A stretch of 39,060 bases of DNA, taken from positions 1 through 39,060 of the forward strand of contig CAIUKP010000335.1 in assembly GCA_903899675.1 (NCBI GenBank), given 5' to 3'. Below, one piece after another: positions 27,575-37,731 of this stretch. The notes below the pieces were generated by a model, which saw only the letters and a list, made by a program, of their open reading frames with translations, made no database searches and was not told the origin of the DNA. This stretch comes from an uncultured Bacteroidota bacterium. GTDB lineage: Bacteria; Bacteroidota; Bacteroidia; Chitinophagales; Chitinophagaceae. Position numbers and translations under genes: made by a program. The first letter of the stretch is position 1. Every line of letters begins with the position of its first letter.

Positions 27575-28810
27575 TTATTTAATTAGATTTTGTAGTGTTT
27601 CTCGAATAATTGCCATGGTTTGAGGTCCCACACTCATACTGGTTAGATACTGGCTATGCGGAATGGTATTGCCGGTTTCAAAAAAACTGGGCTTAAGAAT
27701 ATAACCCAGGGCATCCTGTGAAAGACCCAAGATCATTTTTGGTCCGGTATTTTTCATCAGTCCACGTGTACTTAAACTGAGCGCCGGAGAGGTTTCTCCG
27801 GGATGTGTGGCCATGGCAGCATTGCCGATAGCTGCATAGGCAATTTCAGAATCTACACTATCGCTAAAAACTCTTTTAACTACACCCGCTTGAGAAAGCT
27901 GTTGAAAGCCTTGATTCTGCAGCGGGAATTTCACTAACTGACGGCGAAACACCAATTGACTATTACTCAGGGTTTGTGGTTGTTTCAATCTGCTTACCAC
28001 ATAAGCACCTAACTTTTCGCCTATTTTCATTGCCTGTGCATGGCTTTTAGGTACGTCTTCGGGTTGCACCCATCCGCCGATGGCGCCCTGTAAAAATAAA
28101 TGGATACCGCCCTGAGCAGAGTCGGCATATCTATAATATCCACCCACGTAGTCGGCACTTGCGCCTGCAGCCACATCATCTAAAATAGTGGGGTGACAGG
28201 CAAAGTTTACCAGGGTTACAATGTTTTTATTCTGAGCATCTTTAAACTGAAGAATGGTGAGGGTTCTGTCGAGCAAGCCCGGTTCGGAAATATTTTTTAC
28301 CCAATCTTCTCCAAAACTGCCTACTGCATATCGTCCGATACCAGAGCGGCGGGTATTCCAGGCTTTTTGCAAAGCAACTACGGCCTGGTTTACTATTTTT
28401 TTCATGTGGGCCTCATTTACACCACTATGCATAAGGTCTTTTCCCCATAGCCCTACCACATCCGGACCAGAGTGGGTATGGGTAGATGACATAATAATTT
28501 GTTGAGCCGGAAAACCAGGAATTGCTTTGGCCACTTTCTCGCGGATTTCTTGCAGCTGCGGATACATCAAGCCAATACAATCAAAGGTTAGCATACCTAT
28601 ACTGGTTTGATTGTTACTGATAACAACCGCCTTTACATATAAATTATCGGCTACCTCAATAAACTTTCGGTTGTTTTTTCCACCGGCGAAATACAGGCTA
28701 TCGCTATCGGGATTAATGTTTTCTTGAGCAGCTCCTACCCGAAAGGTTTGGGCATTCATTTGGAAAGTAAGCAGGGTGGCAAGTACAGCCAGGAAAAGGC
28801 TTTTTTTCAT
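27575..28810 (-). CDS. Neutral/alkaline non-lysosomal ceramidase-like secreted protein
   Basis: FRVGAAQENINPDSD, IIMSSTHTHSGPDVVGLWG, VNFACHPTIL. Confidence 0.85.
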   Translation of the reverse strand: MKKSLFLAVLATLLTFQMNAQTFRVGAAQENINPDSDSLYFAGGKNNRKFIEVADNLYVKAVVISNNQTSIGMLTFDCIGLMYPQLQEIREKVAKAIPGFPAQQIIMSSTHTHSGPDVVGLWGKDLMHSGVNEAHMKKIVNQAVVALQKAWNTRRSGIGRYAVGSFGEDWVKNISEPGLLDRTLTILQFKDAQNKNIVTLVNFACHPTILDDVAAGASADYVGGYYRYADSAQGGIHLFLQGAIGGWVQPEDVPKSHAQAMKIGEKLGAYVVSRLKQPQTLSNSQLVFRRQLVKFPLQNQGFQQLSQAGVVKRVFSDSVDSEIAYAAIGNAAMATHPGETSPALSLSTRGLMKNTGPKMILGLSQDALGYILKPSFFETGNTIPHSQYLTSMSVGPQTMAIIRETLQNLIK

Positions 28811-28907
28811 GAAATACTTCTTAATTCACCTAAAAATTACACAGATATTCTCATCCCGACAATAAAATTTGCACTTCTTTATTATCTTACTGCCCAAAAT
28901 CAATCAC

Positions 28908-30431
28908 ATGGCTGATAAAAGCAAATTATTAGAACTGGTACAAGCGGGATACAGCTTTAAGGGAGAACACGCAAAAATTGGACGTGCGATGTTCCAAGGG
29001 GAAGTGGTGCCAGATGCAGATATTTTTCTGCCTTTGAAAACGTTGAATCGGCATGGACTGATAGCGGGCGCAACGGGAACGGGTAAAACCAAAACCTTGC
29101 AGATGATAAGTGAGTGCCTGAGTGATAACAGTATTCCGGTATTATTGATGGATATTAAAGGCGACCTGAGCGGTATTGCTGCGGCTGGTGCTGCGAACGA
29201 CAAAATCACGTCGCGCTACCAATTGCTGGGGATGGATTATAAACCCGCTGCCTATCCGGTAGATTTGATGACGCTGAGCAATGAAAAAGGTATTCGGATG
29301 CGTGCCACAGTAAGCGAATTTGGTCCGGTTTTGCTTAGTAAAATTTTGGGATTGAATGATGTGCAAGGGGGATTGGTTGCGCTGATATTTAAGTATTGCG
29401 ACGATAACCAGATGCCCTTGCTGGATTTGAAAGATTTTATCAAAGTATTACAATATATAGGCGATGAAGGCAAGCAGGAAATAGAAAAAACCTATGGTAA
29501 AATTTCAACTACTTCTACCGGAACCATTTTGCGAAAAGTGATAGAGCTGCAACAGCAGGGTGCCGATCGGTTCTTTGGTGAAAAAAGTTTTGAAGTAGAC
29601 GATTTGCTTCGGATTAGTAATGATGGTAGAGGAATGGTGCATGTGTTACGCGTAACGGATATGCAAGACAGGCCCAAGTTGTTTTCAACTTTCATGTTGC
29701 AATTGCTGGCCGAGTTATATGCTACCCTACCGGAAGAGGGCGATTTAGATAAGCCCAAACTGGTTATGTTTATTGATGAAGCGCATTTGATTTTTAATGA
29801 AGCCAGCAGTGCTTTATTACAGCAATTAGAAACGGTTATTAAGTTGATTCGCTCCAAAGGGGTTGGTATTTTCTTCTGTACCCAAAACCCGCAGGATATT
29901 CCTGCTCCAATTTTGAGTCAGCTAGGATTAAAAATACAACATGCTTTGCGGGCATTTACGGCTGCAGACCGAAAAACCATTAAGCAGGCTGCCGAAAATT
30001 TTCCTATTACGGAGTTTTACAAAACGGATGAATTGTTAACGCAGCTGGGTATTGGGGAGGCCTTGGTAACCTTGTTGAATGAAAAGGGTATTCCTACGCC
30101 ATTGGTGCATACCATGCTCTGTTCTCCGCGCAGCAGAATGGATATTTTGTTGGATACCGAAATAGATCATTTGGTTGCCAATAGTAAGCTGGCTGCTAAA
30201 TATGCCAAGGAGATAGACAGTGATAGCGCCTATGAAATGCTAACCCGAAAATTAGAGCAGGCTGCTGCCGAGGCGCCACCTGAAGCAGAAAAACCGGCAG
30301 GTCGCACTGCCAAAGATCCTTCCTTCTTTGATAATCCGGTAGTGAAGCAGGTTGGAAGAACTGCTGCTAGTGTTATTACCAGAAGTTTACTGGGTGCTTT
30401 GGGGTTAACGGGCCGTTCTAGAAAAAGATAA
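28908..30431 (+). CDS. HerA-like ATPase (DUF853 / helicase HerA-like C-terminal)
   Basis: Walker A GATGTGKTKT, Walker B LVMFIDEAHLIF, FFCTQNPQDIPAPILSQLGLKIQHALRAFT. Confidence 0.92.
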   Translation: MADKSKLLELVQAGYSFKGEHAKIGRAMFQGEVVPDADIFLPLKTLNRHGLIAGATGTGKTKTLQMISECLSDNSIPVLLMDIKGDLSGIAAAGAANDKITSRYQLLGMDYKPAAYPVDLMTLSNEKGIRMRATVSEFGPVLLSKILGLNDVQGGLVALIFKYCDDNQMPLLDLKDFIKVLQYIGDEGKQEIEKTYGKISTTSTGTILRKVIELQQQGADRFFGEKSFEVDDLLRISNDGRGMVHVLRVTDMQDRPKLFSTFMLQLLAELYATLPEEGDLDKPKLVMFIDEAHLIFNEASSALLQQLETVIKLIRSKGVGIFFCTQNPQDIPAPILSQLGLKIQHALRAFTAADRKTIKQAAENFPITEFYKTDELLTQLGIGEALVTLLNEKGIPTPLVHTMLCSPRSRMDILLDTEIDHLVANSKLAAKYAKEIDSDSAYEMLTRKLEQAAAEAPPEAEKPAGRTAKDPSFFDNPVVKQVGRTAASVITRSLLGALGLTGRSRKR

Positions 30432-30487
30432 TCTTTCCGGCTTTTATACATTGAATATTAGGTTTGTTTGCCGGTAATCGAACTCTT

Positions 30488-31192
30488 ATGAAATCTGCAT
30501 TGGCTGTTTTGTTGGTTGGGTTATTATCTGCTGCAAACGCGCACGCACAAAAAATTACCGCCCATCGCCTGCATCAACTAACGGTGCAAGAACATCCTGC
30601 TTTGTTGGCTACCCAACAGCTTATTATAGTGTGGCAACGCCCGGGTGATTCTTTGCATCAGGCTTGGCTCACTGCTTGGGAAAGAAAGGGAACCCACTGG
30701 AAAAAAATCAGGCATTCGGTTCGGGCTGCGGTGGGTAAAAATGGAATAGCGGCCGCCGGCACTAAAATAGAAGGCGATGGAAAAACGCCCTCCGGCTGGT
30801 ATAATTTGAGCAGATTGTTTAGTTATTTGTCCACCGTTCCCACTCAATTACCGGTAACCCAGCTAACCCAAGCGGATAAATGGATAGACGATCCGGCATC
30901 ACCTGCCTATAATCAATATGTTCGCGGTGAAACAACAGCAGCTTCCTATGAAAATTTACTTTTGAAAAGCGACGACTACAAATATTGCATGGTGATTGAA
31001 TACAACACACAGCCTGTTGTTCCAGGAAAAGGTAGTGCTATCTTTTTTCATTTGTCTAACCCTGAGATGTGGCCAACGGCGGGTTGTGTTGCCATTCCCG
31101 AAAAACATATGTTACCCATTTTAGAATGGATGCAGCCCAATCAGCAAAGGGTTATCTGGATATTGAATGGGTCTTCTGATTTTAAAAAGTAG
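30488..31192 (+). CDS. L,D-transpeptidase (YkuD-like) secreted protein
   Basis: Signal peptide; GDGKTPSGWYNL; SAIFFHLSNPEMWPTAGCVAIPE catalytic-type motif. Confidence 0.87.
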   Translation: MKSALAVLLVGLLSAANAHAQKITAHRLHQLTVQEHPALLATQQLIIVWQRPGDSLHQAWLTAWERKGTHWKKIRHSVRAAVGKNGIAAAGTKIEGDGKTPSGWYNLSRLFSYLSTVPTQLPVTQLTQADKWIDDPASPAYNQYVRGETTAASYENLLLKSDDYKYCMVIEYNTQPVVPGKGSAIFFHLSNPEMWPTAGCVAIPEKHMLPILEWMQPNQQRVIWILNGSSDFKK

Positions 31193-31210
31193 CAGGTGTA
31201 GTAAGTATTG

Positions 31211-32221
31211 TTACCACCAGTGAATGCGATTGTAATTATTGGTAGTAATTGTTTTGGGTAAATTTCTGGCTACTTCAATGGCAATTTGCCGAAAGTTTTC
31301 GGTTCTTATTTTAGACAATTCATATTCCCTTGCGGCATCTTCCCGGGCGTATTGCATCAATTGATTTTCGCGGGCTACCTGATCGTTGTATTGTTTTACT
31401 TTCATTTCCCAGGCGGCTCTTTCATCGGCAGCAATTTTATCGCTCATACTTTTCAGCATCTCATTAACCTGCGGCATACAGGCAGCAGCTGGATGAATAG
31501 ACAGTAAGGTATTGCCGGCAGTTTGTGCACCTGAGTAGGAAGGATTTGCGGCCCACTCTCCTTTGGCACGGGTAAGCTTTTGATTACATTCTGCATCAAT
31601 TTTTTGTTTAAAATACACGGCCATTTTCGATTGGCAACGGGTATAGCAATCTTTCGAAACATCTGGAACAGCGGCTAGTTCGTAAATAGCTTGGTCGTAT
31701 TTACTTTGGGCAGCCAGCGAGGCAGCTTTTTCTTCAATCAGGGCACATTTGGCAATATAGTAATCCATGATTTTCTGCTTTCCTTCTTGCATAAATTTTT
31801 CAAGCTGCGCATTTTTAGTAGGGATGTTTTTAAACCCATCAATGAATGCCTTATTTTCATTGGTGCCCACGCCTTTTATGGTCATGTTGAGCGATGTGAA
31901 AGAAAGATTTTCTATTCCATCTCCGATATATAGGATAATGTTCATGGTTTGTGCAATCATGGCGGGCGGACCAGCAACCACATCTTTCGTAAAAAGGCCC
32001 ACATTTGCCGTAATAACAAATCGGGGTCTGTAAGCACTGCTGCCCATGGCATATTGTGTGGCGATGATGCTCAGTTTATTTTCTAAAATGGCTTTGGCTT
32101 CGGCGGGTATTTTTAAATCATCCGATACATAGGTATTGAGGGCGATGCGGCCCAGATCGTCGGATTGGGCGGAAGCAAGAAGGGAGGCGGACAAGCAGAG
32201 GGCAAGCAGAAAAGATTTCAT
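31211..32221 (-). CDS. Secreted protein of unknown function in DUF6175 cluster
   Basis: Signal peptide MKSFLLALCLSASLLASAQ; clustered with the next two genes. Confidence 0.7.
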   Translation of the reverse strand: MKSFLLALCLSASLLASAQSDDLGRIALNTYVSDDLKIPAEAKAILENKLSIIATQYAMGSSAYRPRFVITANVGLFTKDVVAGPPAMIAQTMNIILYIGDGIENLSFTSLNMTIKGVGTNENKAFIDGFKNIPTKNAQLEKFMQEGKQKIMDYYIAKCALIEEKAASLAAQSKYDQAIYELAAVPDVSKDCYTRCQSKMAVYFKQKIDAECNQKLTRAKGEWAANPSYSGAQTAGNTLLSIHPAAACMPQVNEMLKSMSDKIAADERAAWEMKVKQYNDQVARENQLMQYAREDAAREYELSKIRTENFRQIAIEVARNLPKTITTNNYNRIHWW

Positions 32222-32225
32222 GTAC

Positions 32226-32717
32226 TTATTTTTTCTTTTTAATTTTTTCCAGTTCCCGTAAATAAATAAAAACTTTTTTATCGGGTTCGTTTTCATCGGT
32301 AAACATGGATATAAGTTCCAGTGCATCTACATAGCCGATGGACGATTCTTTTATCACTTCTGAAATTTCGCTTACGGAACTGCCATTTTTTTTAGAAGTA
32401 GTGGCGGTGGTGGTAACAATCGATTCAACGGAGATGTACGAGCCATTCAAAAACTGATTCACCTGTGCCTTCGCTTTTACTTCAGCTACCCGGTTCATAG
32501 CGCTTTCGGAAGAGTTGCTGCTGGCACTCAATTTTACCAGGGATATCAGGTATTTGTTTTCGTAATCGAGAAAAACTTTCACGCCGGTAAAGGGTTCGCT
32601 TTTATACATGCGGGTAATAAAATTACTCAGCGCAGTTTTTTCGGCGTTATACGACTGACTGAAAGCATTCACATGAAACGAGCAAGCCATTATCAGTATC
32701 AGGACAATTTTTTTCAT
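32226..32717 (-). CDS. Small secreted protein, LPP20/FlgO-like features possible
   Basis: Signal peptide; VAEVKAKAQVNQFLNGSYISVESIV; 4-nt gap to downstream gene. Confidence 0.65.
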   Translation of the reverse strand: MKKIVLILIMACSFHVNAFSQSYNAEKTALSNFITRMYKSEPFTGVKVFLDYENKYLISLVKLSASSNSSESAMNRVAEVKAKAQVNQFLNGSYISVESIVTTTATTSKKNGSSVSEISEVIKESSIGYVDALELISMFTDENEPDKKVFIYLRELEKIKKKK

Positions 32718-32768
32718 ATAGCCATTATAATTTTAGCTCCGCGAAACCGGTTGAATCAGGGAAGTAAT

Positions 32769-33725
32769 TTATTTTTCACCCAATACCAGCATGGCTTCAC
32801 CGAGGCCGCGGGTCATCAATTTTGAGGTAATGTTAAAGGGGGCTGCTTTCAGATATTTTTGCAGTCCTCTCACAAAATCCCGCGCATCCATCGCATCTCC
32901 CGATTCATTAAAAAGGGGTATGCGAACTTGCTCATATAAAATATACGACTCTGAATTGTCGGTGGTGTTGAAGTTGCCCTTTACGGTGTTGCTTTTCATC
33001 CAGCCGGCTATATATTCATTCAGCTCTTTGCCATTAAATTCTTCTTCTAGGTCTTTCCCCCAGTTTTTCCAAGTTTTTATTTTTACAATTACTTCCCGGC
33101 CATTCTTTTTCATGTCGTTGAAGTAATTATCAATTTGCGAATTGAATAAAGAGAAGTTATCTTTTACTGCTTTTAGAAGTAAATCGGGAACAAATTTATC
33201 GGAGGCCTTGCTGTTGCCGGTGGAGGAGGCGATTCGTTTGCCAGTATAGGCATCGAATGCATCTAGGGTATAGCGGATAACATTACCACCACCAGTGCTA
33301 TTCACTTCCCACCAGAGTTGCAAAATAATATCTGATTTCGCTCTTTTTTTCAGTTTGTCTAGGGGCGATTCACTTAGGTCGGATCCCGAGTTGCTGCTAC
33401 TAGTAACATTATCTTCTGCAGATACTTGTTCTAGTTTTTTTAATTCCTGTTCGGCATCTTTTAAGGTATATCCTTCGCTCAGCATAAAGGCACCGAGTTT
33501 GGCAATAACCTGTGCCAGTTCAGTATCTTCCTGAAAGGCTTGTTTGTAGTTGGGAATTTTTTTCTGTGTTCCCTGATCGTTATACTGCGTCATAAAAAAA
33601 CGCTGATTGCACCAGTTATCACTGGGAAGAATCATCAGGGTAGGCTTCTTGGGCTGCGCGAGGGAAGTAAGTGATGCAGCCAGCATTACCAATAGAAATA
33701 AAATCCGGCACTTGAATATTTGCAT
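32769..33725 (-). CDS. DUF6175 family protein
   Basis: KPTLMILPSDNWCNQRFFMTQYNDQGTQKKIPNYKQAFQED plus signal peptide. Confidence 0.72.
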   Translation of the reverse strand: MQIFKCRILFLLVMLAASLTSLAQPKKPTLMILPSDNWCNQRFFMTQYNDQGTQKKIPNYKQAFQEDTELAQVIAKLGAFMLSEGYTLKDAEQELKKLEQVSAEDNVTSSSNSGSDLSESPLDKLKKRAKSDIILQLWWEVNSTGGGNVIRYTLDAFDAYTGKRIASSTGNSKASDKFVPDLLLKAVKDNFSLFNSQIDNYFNDMKKNGREVIVKIKTWKNWGKDLEEEFNGKELNEYIAGWMKSNTVKGNFNTTDNSESYILYEQVRIPLFNESGDAMDARDFVRGLQKYLKAAPFNITSKLMTRGLGEAMLVLGEK

Positions 33726-34166
33726 AAAAAAGAGATTAATATGAAACGGCGGATAGCGAATAGAATCGTTTATATGCCGTGTTTCGGGTGGTTTGAATGA
33801 AAGGGAGCCCTACTTCTTTTATTGAAAGGATTTTTGGGCTGCCTTCTTACCGGCTGAAGTTGATAAGGGGGAATGCCCCATTTGCCGGTGAAAATACCGG
33901 TATGGTTTTCCGGAAAAACGGAAATAAGATTTTGTATAAGGGAAAGAAAATTACGAATAACCGAAATAAGGCGGGAAATACCCGGATGGATAAATGGATT
34001 CATGGGATTTGGATATGGGCCAATCAGTTGCTGAAAAATTCAGTTTCTGTTGAGAAGATAAAATTATTTGATTTCTTTGGTTGGAAGAGTATTTTAACAT
34101 TTTGTATAAGAATGCATAATTTCTGTATTTTCTTCCCTTTTTTTGTAAAATTGTAGTCGTTCACCA

Positions 34167-35438
34167 ATGACTATATGTAAAATGTTTTTAATTACTAGTA
34201 AAAGAAGCATACGCTTTTTTGTGATGGGGTTTACGGGATGTTTATTGCTTTCCTGCGGCTTCAAAGCCCGAAATGTTTTGATGGTGCCCAGGATGGATGA
34301 GACAGGGGTAATCAAATTATATTACGATCGGGAGGGATATCTCTATCCGCCGGAGGCACATGTTACGCCCCATTATTTTTATTTATTGCATCAGCGGGGT
34401 GCCGTAAAGAATCAGGATAATCCGGAGTTTGCTACTATTGAGTATGCACTTCGGAAGAATGATTCGCTTAACAACTCCTATATACGTCAGCGATATAATG
34501 TGTCTGGTGCAGATTCAAGTGAGCGGTTTTTTATCCGATTGCAAAATGTGTTGCGAAGCAATGCGATTGACCGGGTGAATGAGATGTTGAAGAAGAGGTC
34601 GACCAACGAGCTGGTTATCTTAATTCATGGATTTAATGATCCGGATCCGGATGCTTATTATTTTTCGTTGCGGCGAAATATCAATGCTTACTTGCAACAT
34701 CCACCAGCTTACATAGAAGTATATTGGGATGGATTAACTGCATTGGGTTCCGGAACTGCGGCTCCATTTATCTGGCAACGGGCAAGGTTAAATTCAGCCA
34801 AAGTAGGTTTGGGGTTGCGGAGTTTACTAGAGGGAGTAGATAAAAACGTGCGCTTAACTTTTTTAACGCACAGTTTAGGCGCCAGCGTTGCCACCCATAC
34901 CTTATTTAACCCCGAAGTTTGGCCGCAGCAGTTTCAGGAGAAATTAGAAAAAAACTATCAATCCACAGAAATCCCCACACCGGCACAGTCCAATATACTT
35001 TTAGGCATGCTGGCACCGGCTATCAGTGGAACAGAGATATTTGATGATATTCAGCATACAGTTCCTGAAAGGGCGAAGCTGAATTTGAAAAGAGTAGTTG
35101 TTGGATTCGATCGATATGATTTTGCGGTAACCAAAGGAGGCTTGTTTCCCAAGATGTTTGGAAATACTGCCCTGGGTGCGGATGCCGGCGGAGAGGTAGA
35201 GAAAACCCGGCGGATTATTCAGGAGCGAATGCCCGAGGCAAAGTGCGAGGCGGTTGATTTTTCTTATAATTTGCCCGATTCGGTTCGGATTCGTTTAGAT
35301 AAGAAATCCCTGAAAAAATATCGGCAATCGGAACATGCTATTTTGTTTTACGAGAGCAACCCGCATTTCCCGATTTTTTTAGAAGCCTTGTTTGGAAAAA
35401 TTTATCCCGATGCTTCTAAATTACGGCCAGTTCAATAA
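34167..35438 (+). CDS. Alpha/beta-hydrolase-like lipoprotein
   Basis: Lipobox-like FTGCLLLSCGF; ELVILIHGFNDPDPDAYYFS, LTFLTHSLGASVATH. Confidence 0.78.
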   Translation: MTICKMFLITSKRSIRFFVMGFTGCLLLSCGFKARNVLMVPRMDETGVIKLYYDREGYLYPPEAHVTPHYFYLLHQRGAVKNQDNPEFATIEYALRKNDSLNNSYIRQRYNVSGADSSERFFIRLQNVLRSNAIDRVNEMLKKRSTNELVILIHGFNDPDPDAYYFSLRRNINAYLQHPPAYIEVYWDGLTALGSGTAAPFIWQRARLNSAKVGLGLRSLLEGVDKNVRLTFLTHSLGASVATHTLFNPEVWPQQFQEKLEKNYQSTEIPTPAQSNILLGMLAPAISGTEIFDDIQHTVPERAKLNLKRVVVGFDRYDFAVTKGGLFPKMFGNTALGADAGGEVEKTRRIIQERMPEAKCEAVDFSYNLPDSVRIRLDKKSLKKYRQSEHAILFYESNPHFPIFLEALFGKIYPDASKLRPVQ

Positions 35439-36444
35439 CCCGGTTCCAAACACTTGCATCTGCCGGAATTCCCAACTGCCGATTTTCTTTTCTGTTCCGT
35501 AAAGATTGTTCACCCGGATATAATATCTCAGTAACTTCTTCAGCGGGCATGGCTGATTTGATTTGTTGAATCGTATCTTGAATAGCGTTTTTTACAAAAT
35601 TCGAACTCGTTATTTGTAGTGGGTCAAAAGCCATAAATACTTGGCAGCAAGCAGCACAACTACCCTGTTCTAGCCGGTCGATGGCGGCGGTATGATTGCC
35701 GCCCGAAAGAAGGCTAGCCATCAAGTCTATCAGAATAGCCATGCCCGATCCTTTCCATAATCCGGTGGGCAAGATTCTTCTGCTTTCTTCAATGGATGCG
35801 GGATCGCAGGTGAGTGCTCCATCGGTTGTAAATCCCCCATCGTAAGGAAGCTGTTGATCAGCCAGTCGTTTCACTTGTAATTTACCATACGAGTATTGCG
35901 ACATGGCCATATCCAGCACAATGTGTTGACCGTTTGCTGCAGGCACTGCCATAATAAAAGGGTTGTTGCCGATGGCACCGGAGCGAGCACCCCACGGGGG
36001 CATACAGGTTTCGGTATTGGTAAAGCAGATAGCAAGCATGCCTTTTTCGGCCGCCTGCCAACCGTAGGTACCTCCGCGCATCCAATGGGTGGTATTGCGC
36101 AAGCTAACCATGCCCATACCATTTTTTTTGGCTAAATCGGTTGCTCGGTTCATGGCAAAAATGGCATTGGTAATACCCGGCCCCATTTCTCCATCATATA
36201 TTTCCCAAGCTGCGAGGGAGGTTTGTAATTGTGCTTTTCCTTGGGGGTTAATCCATCCGCGATGCAGGTAATCTACAAAGCGTTCTACCCGATTGAGTCC
36301 GTGCGAAAAAACACCATCACAGCTCGATTCGGTATGAATGCGGGCACAGGTTGCTGCCGTGTTTTCGGGGAGTCCGGCTTTAATAAATGCCCGGCAAATG
36401 GTTTGCTCCATTTCCTCAAAAGGAATTCGTAACATGGGGTACAT
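35416..36444 (-). CDS. Ldh family (malate/L-lactate/ureidoglycolate dehydrogenase-like) oxidoreductase
   Basis: SHGLNRVERFVDYLHRGWINP, TTHWMRGGTYGWQAAEKGMLAICFTNT, GNNPFIMAVPA, LPTGLWKGSGMAILIDLMASLLSGG. Confidence 0.92.
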   Translation of the reverse strand: MYPMLRIPFEEMEQTICRAFIKAGLPENTAATCARIHTESSCDGVFSHGLNRVERFVDYLHRGWINPQGKAQLQTSLAAWEIYDGEMGPGITNAIFAMNRATDLAKKNGMGMVSLRNTTHWMRGGTYGWQAAEKGMLAICFTNTETCMPPWGARSGAIGNNPFIMAVPAANGQHIVLDMAMSQYSYGKLQVKRLADQQLPYDGGFTTDGALTCDPASIEESRRILPTGLWKGSGMAILIDLMASLLSGGNHTAAIDRLEQGSCAACCQVFMAFDPLQITSSNFVKNAIQDTIQQIKSAMPAEEVTEILYPGEQSLRNRKENRQLGIPADASVWNRVIELAVI

Positions 36445-36557
36445 TGTTTAGTTGAGTAGGTAGCTGCAAGTTGTGCATTGCAGATATCCGCAACAAAATA
36501 AGCGATTGAATTGATTTTCTGTAAAACACCTGTTTGTTATTTCGCAGGCGTACCCGG

Positions 36558-37514
36558 CTAATTATTTTTTTCTTCCAGTAATACGGAAATAGTATCCAGT
36601 AACTGAAAAGCGGTTTCGGCCATCAGATTACCTTTATTATCCAGAAGGGGATTGATTTCTGCCAATTCCAGGCAAACCACGGGAAGCGATGCACATAAAT
36701 GGGTGAGTAAAGCGGAAATTTCTCCAGGTATAAACCCAACCGGAACGGGGGTGCCAGTGCCATAAGAAACTTGTTCGCAATCCATACTATCTACATCAAA
36801 AGAAATATAAACTGCATCACAATGTTGTAATATGGATTTGGTTTGTTCAACGCATTGTTGAATCCCTTTTTCCCGAACCTGTGCTACCGTAAATACCGAG
36901 ATTTTCTTTTCTGTAATTAAACTGGCTTCTGCTGATTCATAGTCACGAAGACCAAAATAGATAAGGTGTTCAGGCAATAGCTTCGCTCCGAGTGTGCCTA
37001 TGTTTTTTAATCTTTCCCAGTGTTGTAGCGTTTCAGTTCCTGGTTCGTTTACTTTACAAGCCATATTGTTTTCGGAAAGTGCTGCTGCCACGGGCATGCC
37101 ATGAATATTTCCTGAAGGGGAAGTAAAAGGCGAATGAAGGTCGGCATGTGCGTCTATCCAGATAACCCCGATAGTTTTTTCGGGGAATGCAGCTTTAATG
37201 CCACTTACAGTTCCTAGTGCGGAAGAGTGATCACCTGATAGTATGATAGGGAAGTAGTCTTTTTGTAAAGAAACTTTTACAGAAGCGGCTACCCGCTCGC
37301 ACTGTTCGGCTACATGCTCAATTCTTTTTGCAAAAGTGTTGTTGTTTTTGTTATAAATGGTTTCATTGCGGGTAAGAATATCTATGTATTTATGCCGGTT
37401 AAAATAATCATTGCCTGAATTAATGGCAGCAATTTCCAATGCATCAATACCCAAATCGGAACCTCTTGTACCGGCTCCGATGTCGGAACGGTTTTTTATC
37501 AATTGGATGATCAT
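36558..37514 (-). CDS. Arginase / formimidoylglutamase-type ureohydrolase
   Basis: ILSGDHSSALGT, GVIWIDAHADLHSPFTSPSGNIHGMP, ISFDVDSMD metal-binding motifs. Confidence 0.92.
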   Translation of the reverse strand: MIIQLIKNRSDIGAGTRGSDLGIDALEIAAINSGNDYFNRHKYIDILTRNETIYNKNNNTFAKRIEHVAEQCERVAASVKVSLQKDYFPIILSGDHSSALGTVSGIKAAFPEKTIGVIWIDAHADLHSPFTSPSGNIHGMPVAAALSENNMACKVNEPGTETLQHWERLKNIGTLGAKLLPEHLIYFGLRDYESAEASLITEKKISVFTVAQVREKGIQQCVEQTKSILQHCDAVYISFDVDSMDCEQVSYGTGTPVPVGFIPGEISALLTHLCASLPVVCLELAEINPLLDNKGNLMAETAFQLLDTISVLLEEKNN

Positions 37515-37656
37515 GGTCAAAGGTACAACCGGCATTCTAAGTAAAGAAATGTCTGTGGTTAAATTCGGATCAACTTAATGGGAGGCGCTTTTTGTTTGGC
37601 CTGGCATTGAGATGCTGAGAGCTATTTTTCACAGTGCATTGATTGGCAGGAGATTA

Positions 37657-37731
37657 GGGTTAGGGGCTGGTGCAGGGGTTGGGGATCAACGGATTAAAAT
37701 CCGTTGGTGTAGTATGTGGCGAGGCTACGCC
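37657..37731. repeat. REP-like element candidate: G-rich tract, then inverted repeat CAACGGATT-AA-AATCCGTTG and GGCG-aggcta-CGCC hairpin
   Basis: IR 37687-37695/37698-37706; second hairpin 37718-37721/37728-37731; intergenic. Confidence 0.6.

Noticed and set aside
28908-30431. HerA-NurA or HerA-based anti-phage defence module
   Set aside because: The HerA-like ATPase is of the housekeeping DUF853 type and has no NurA, SIR2 or DUF4297-type partner next to it.
33797-34156. 119-aa plus-strand ORF in the intergenic gap
   Set aside because: No recognisable domain; composition looks like random translation of palindrome-rich intergenic DNA. Weakly possible only.
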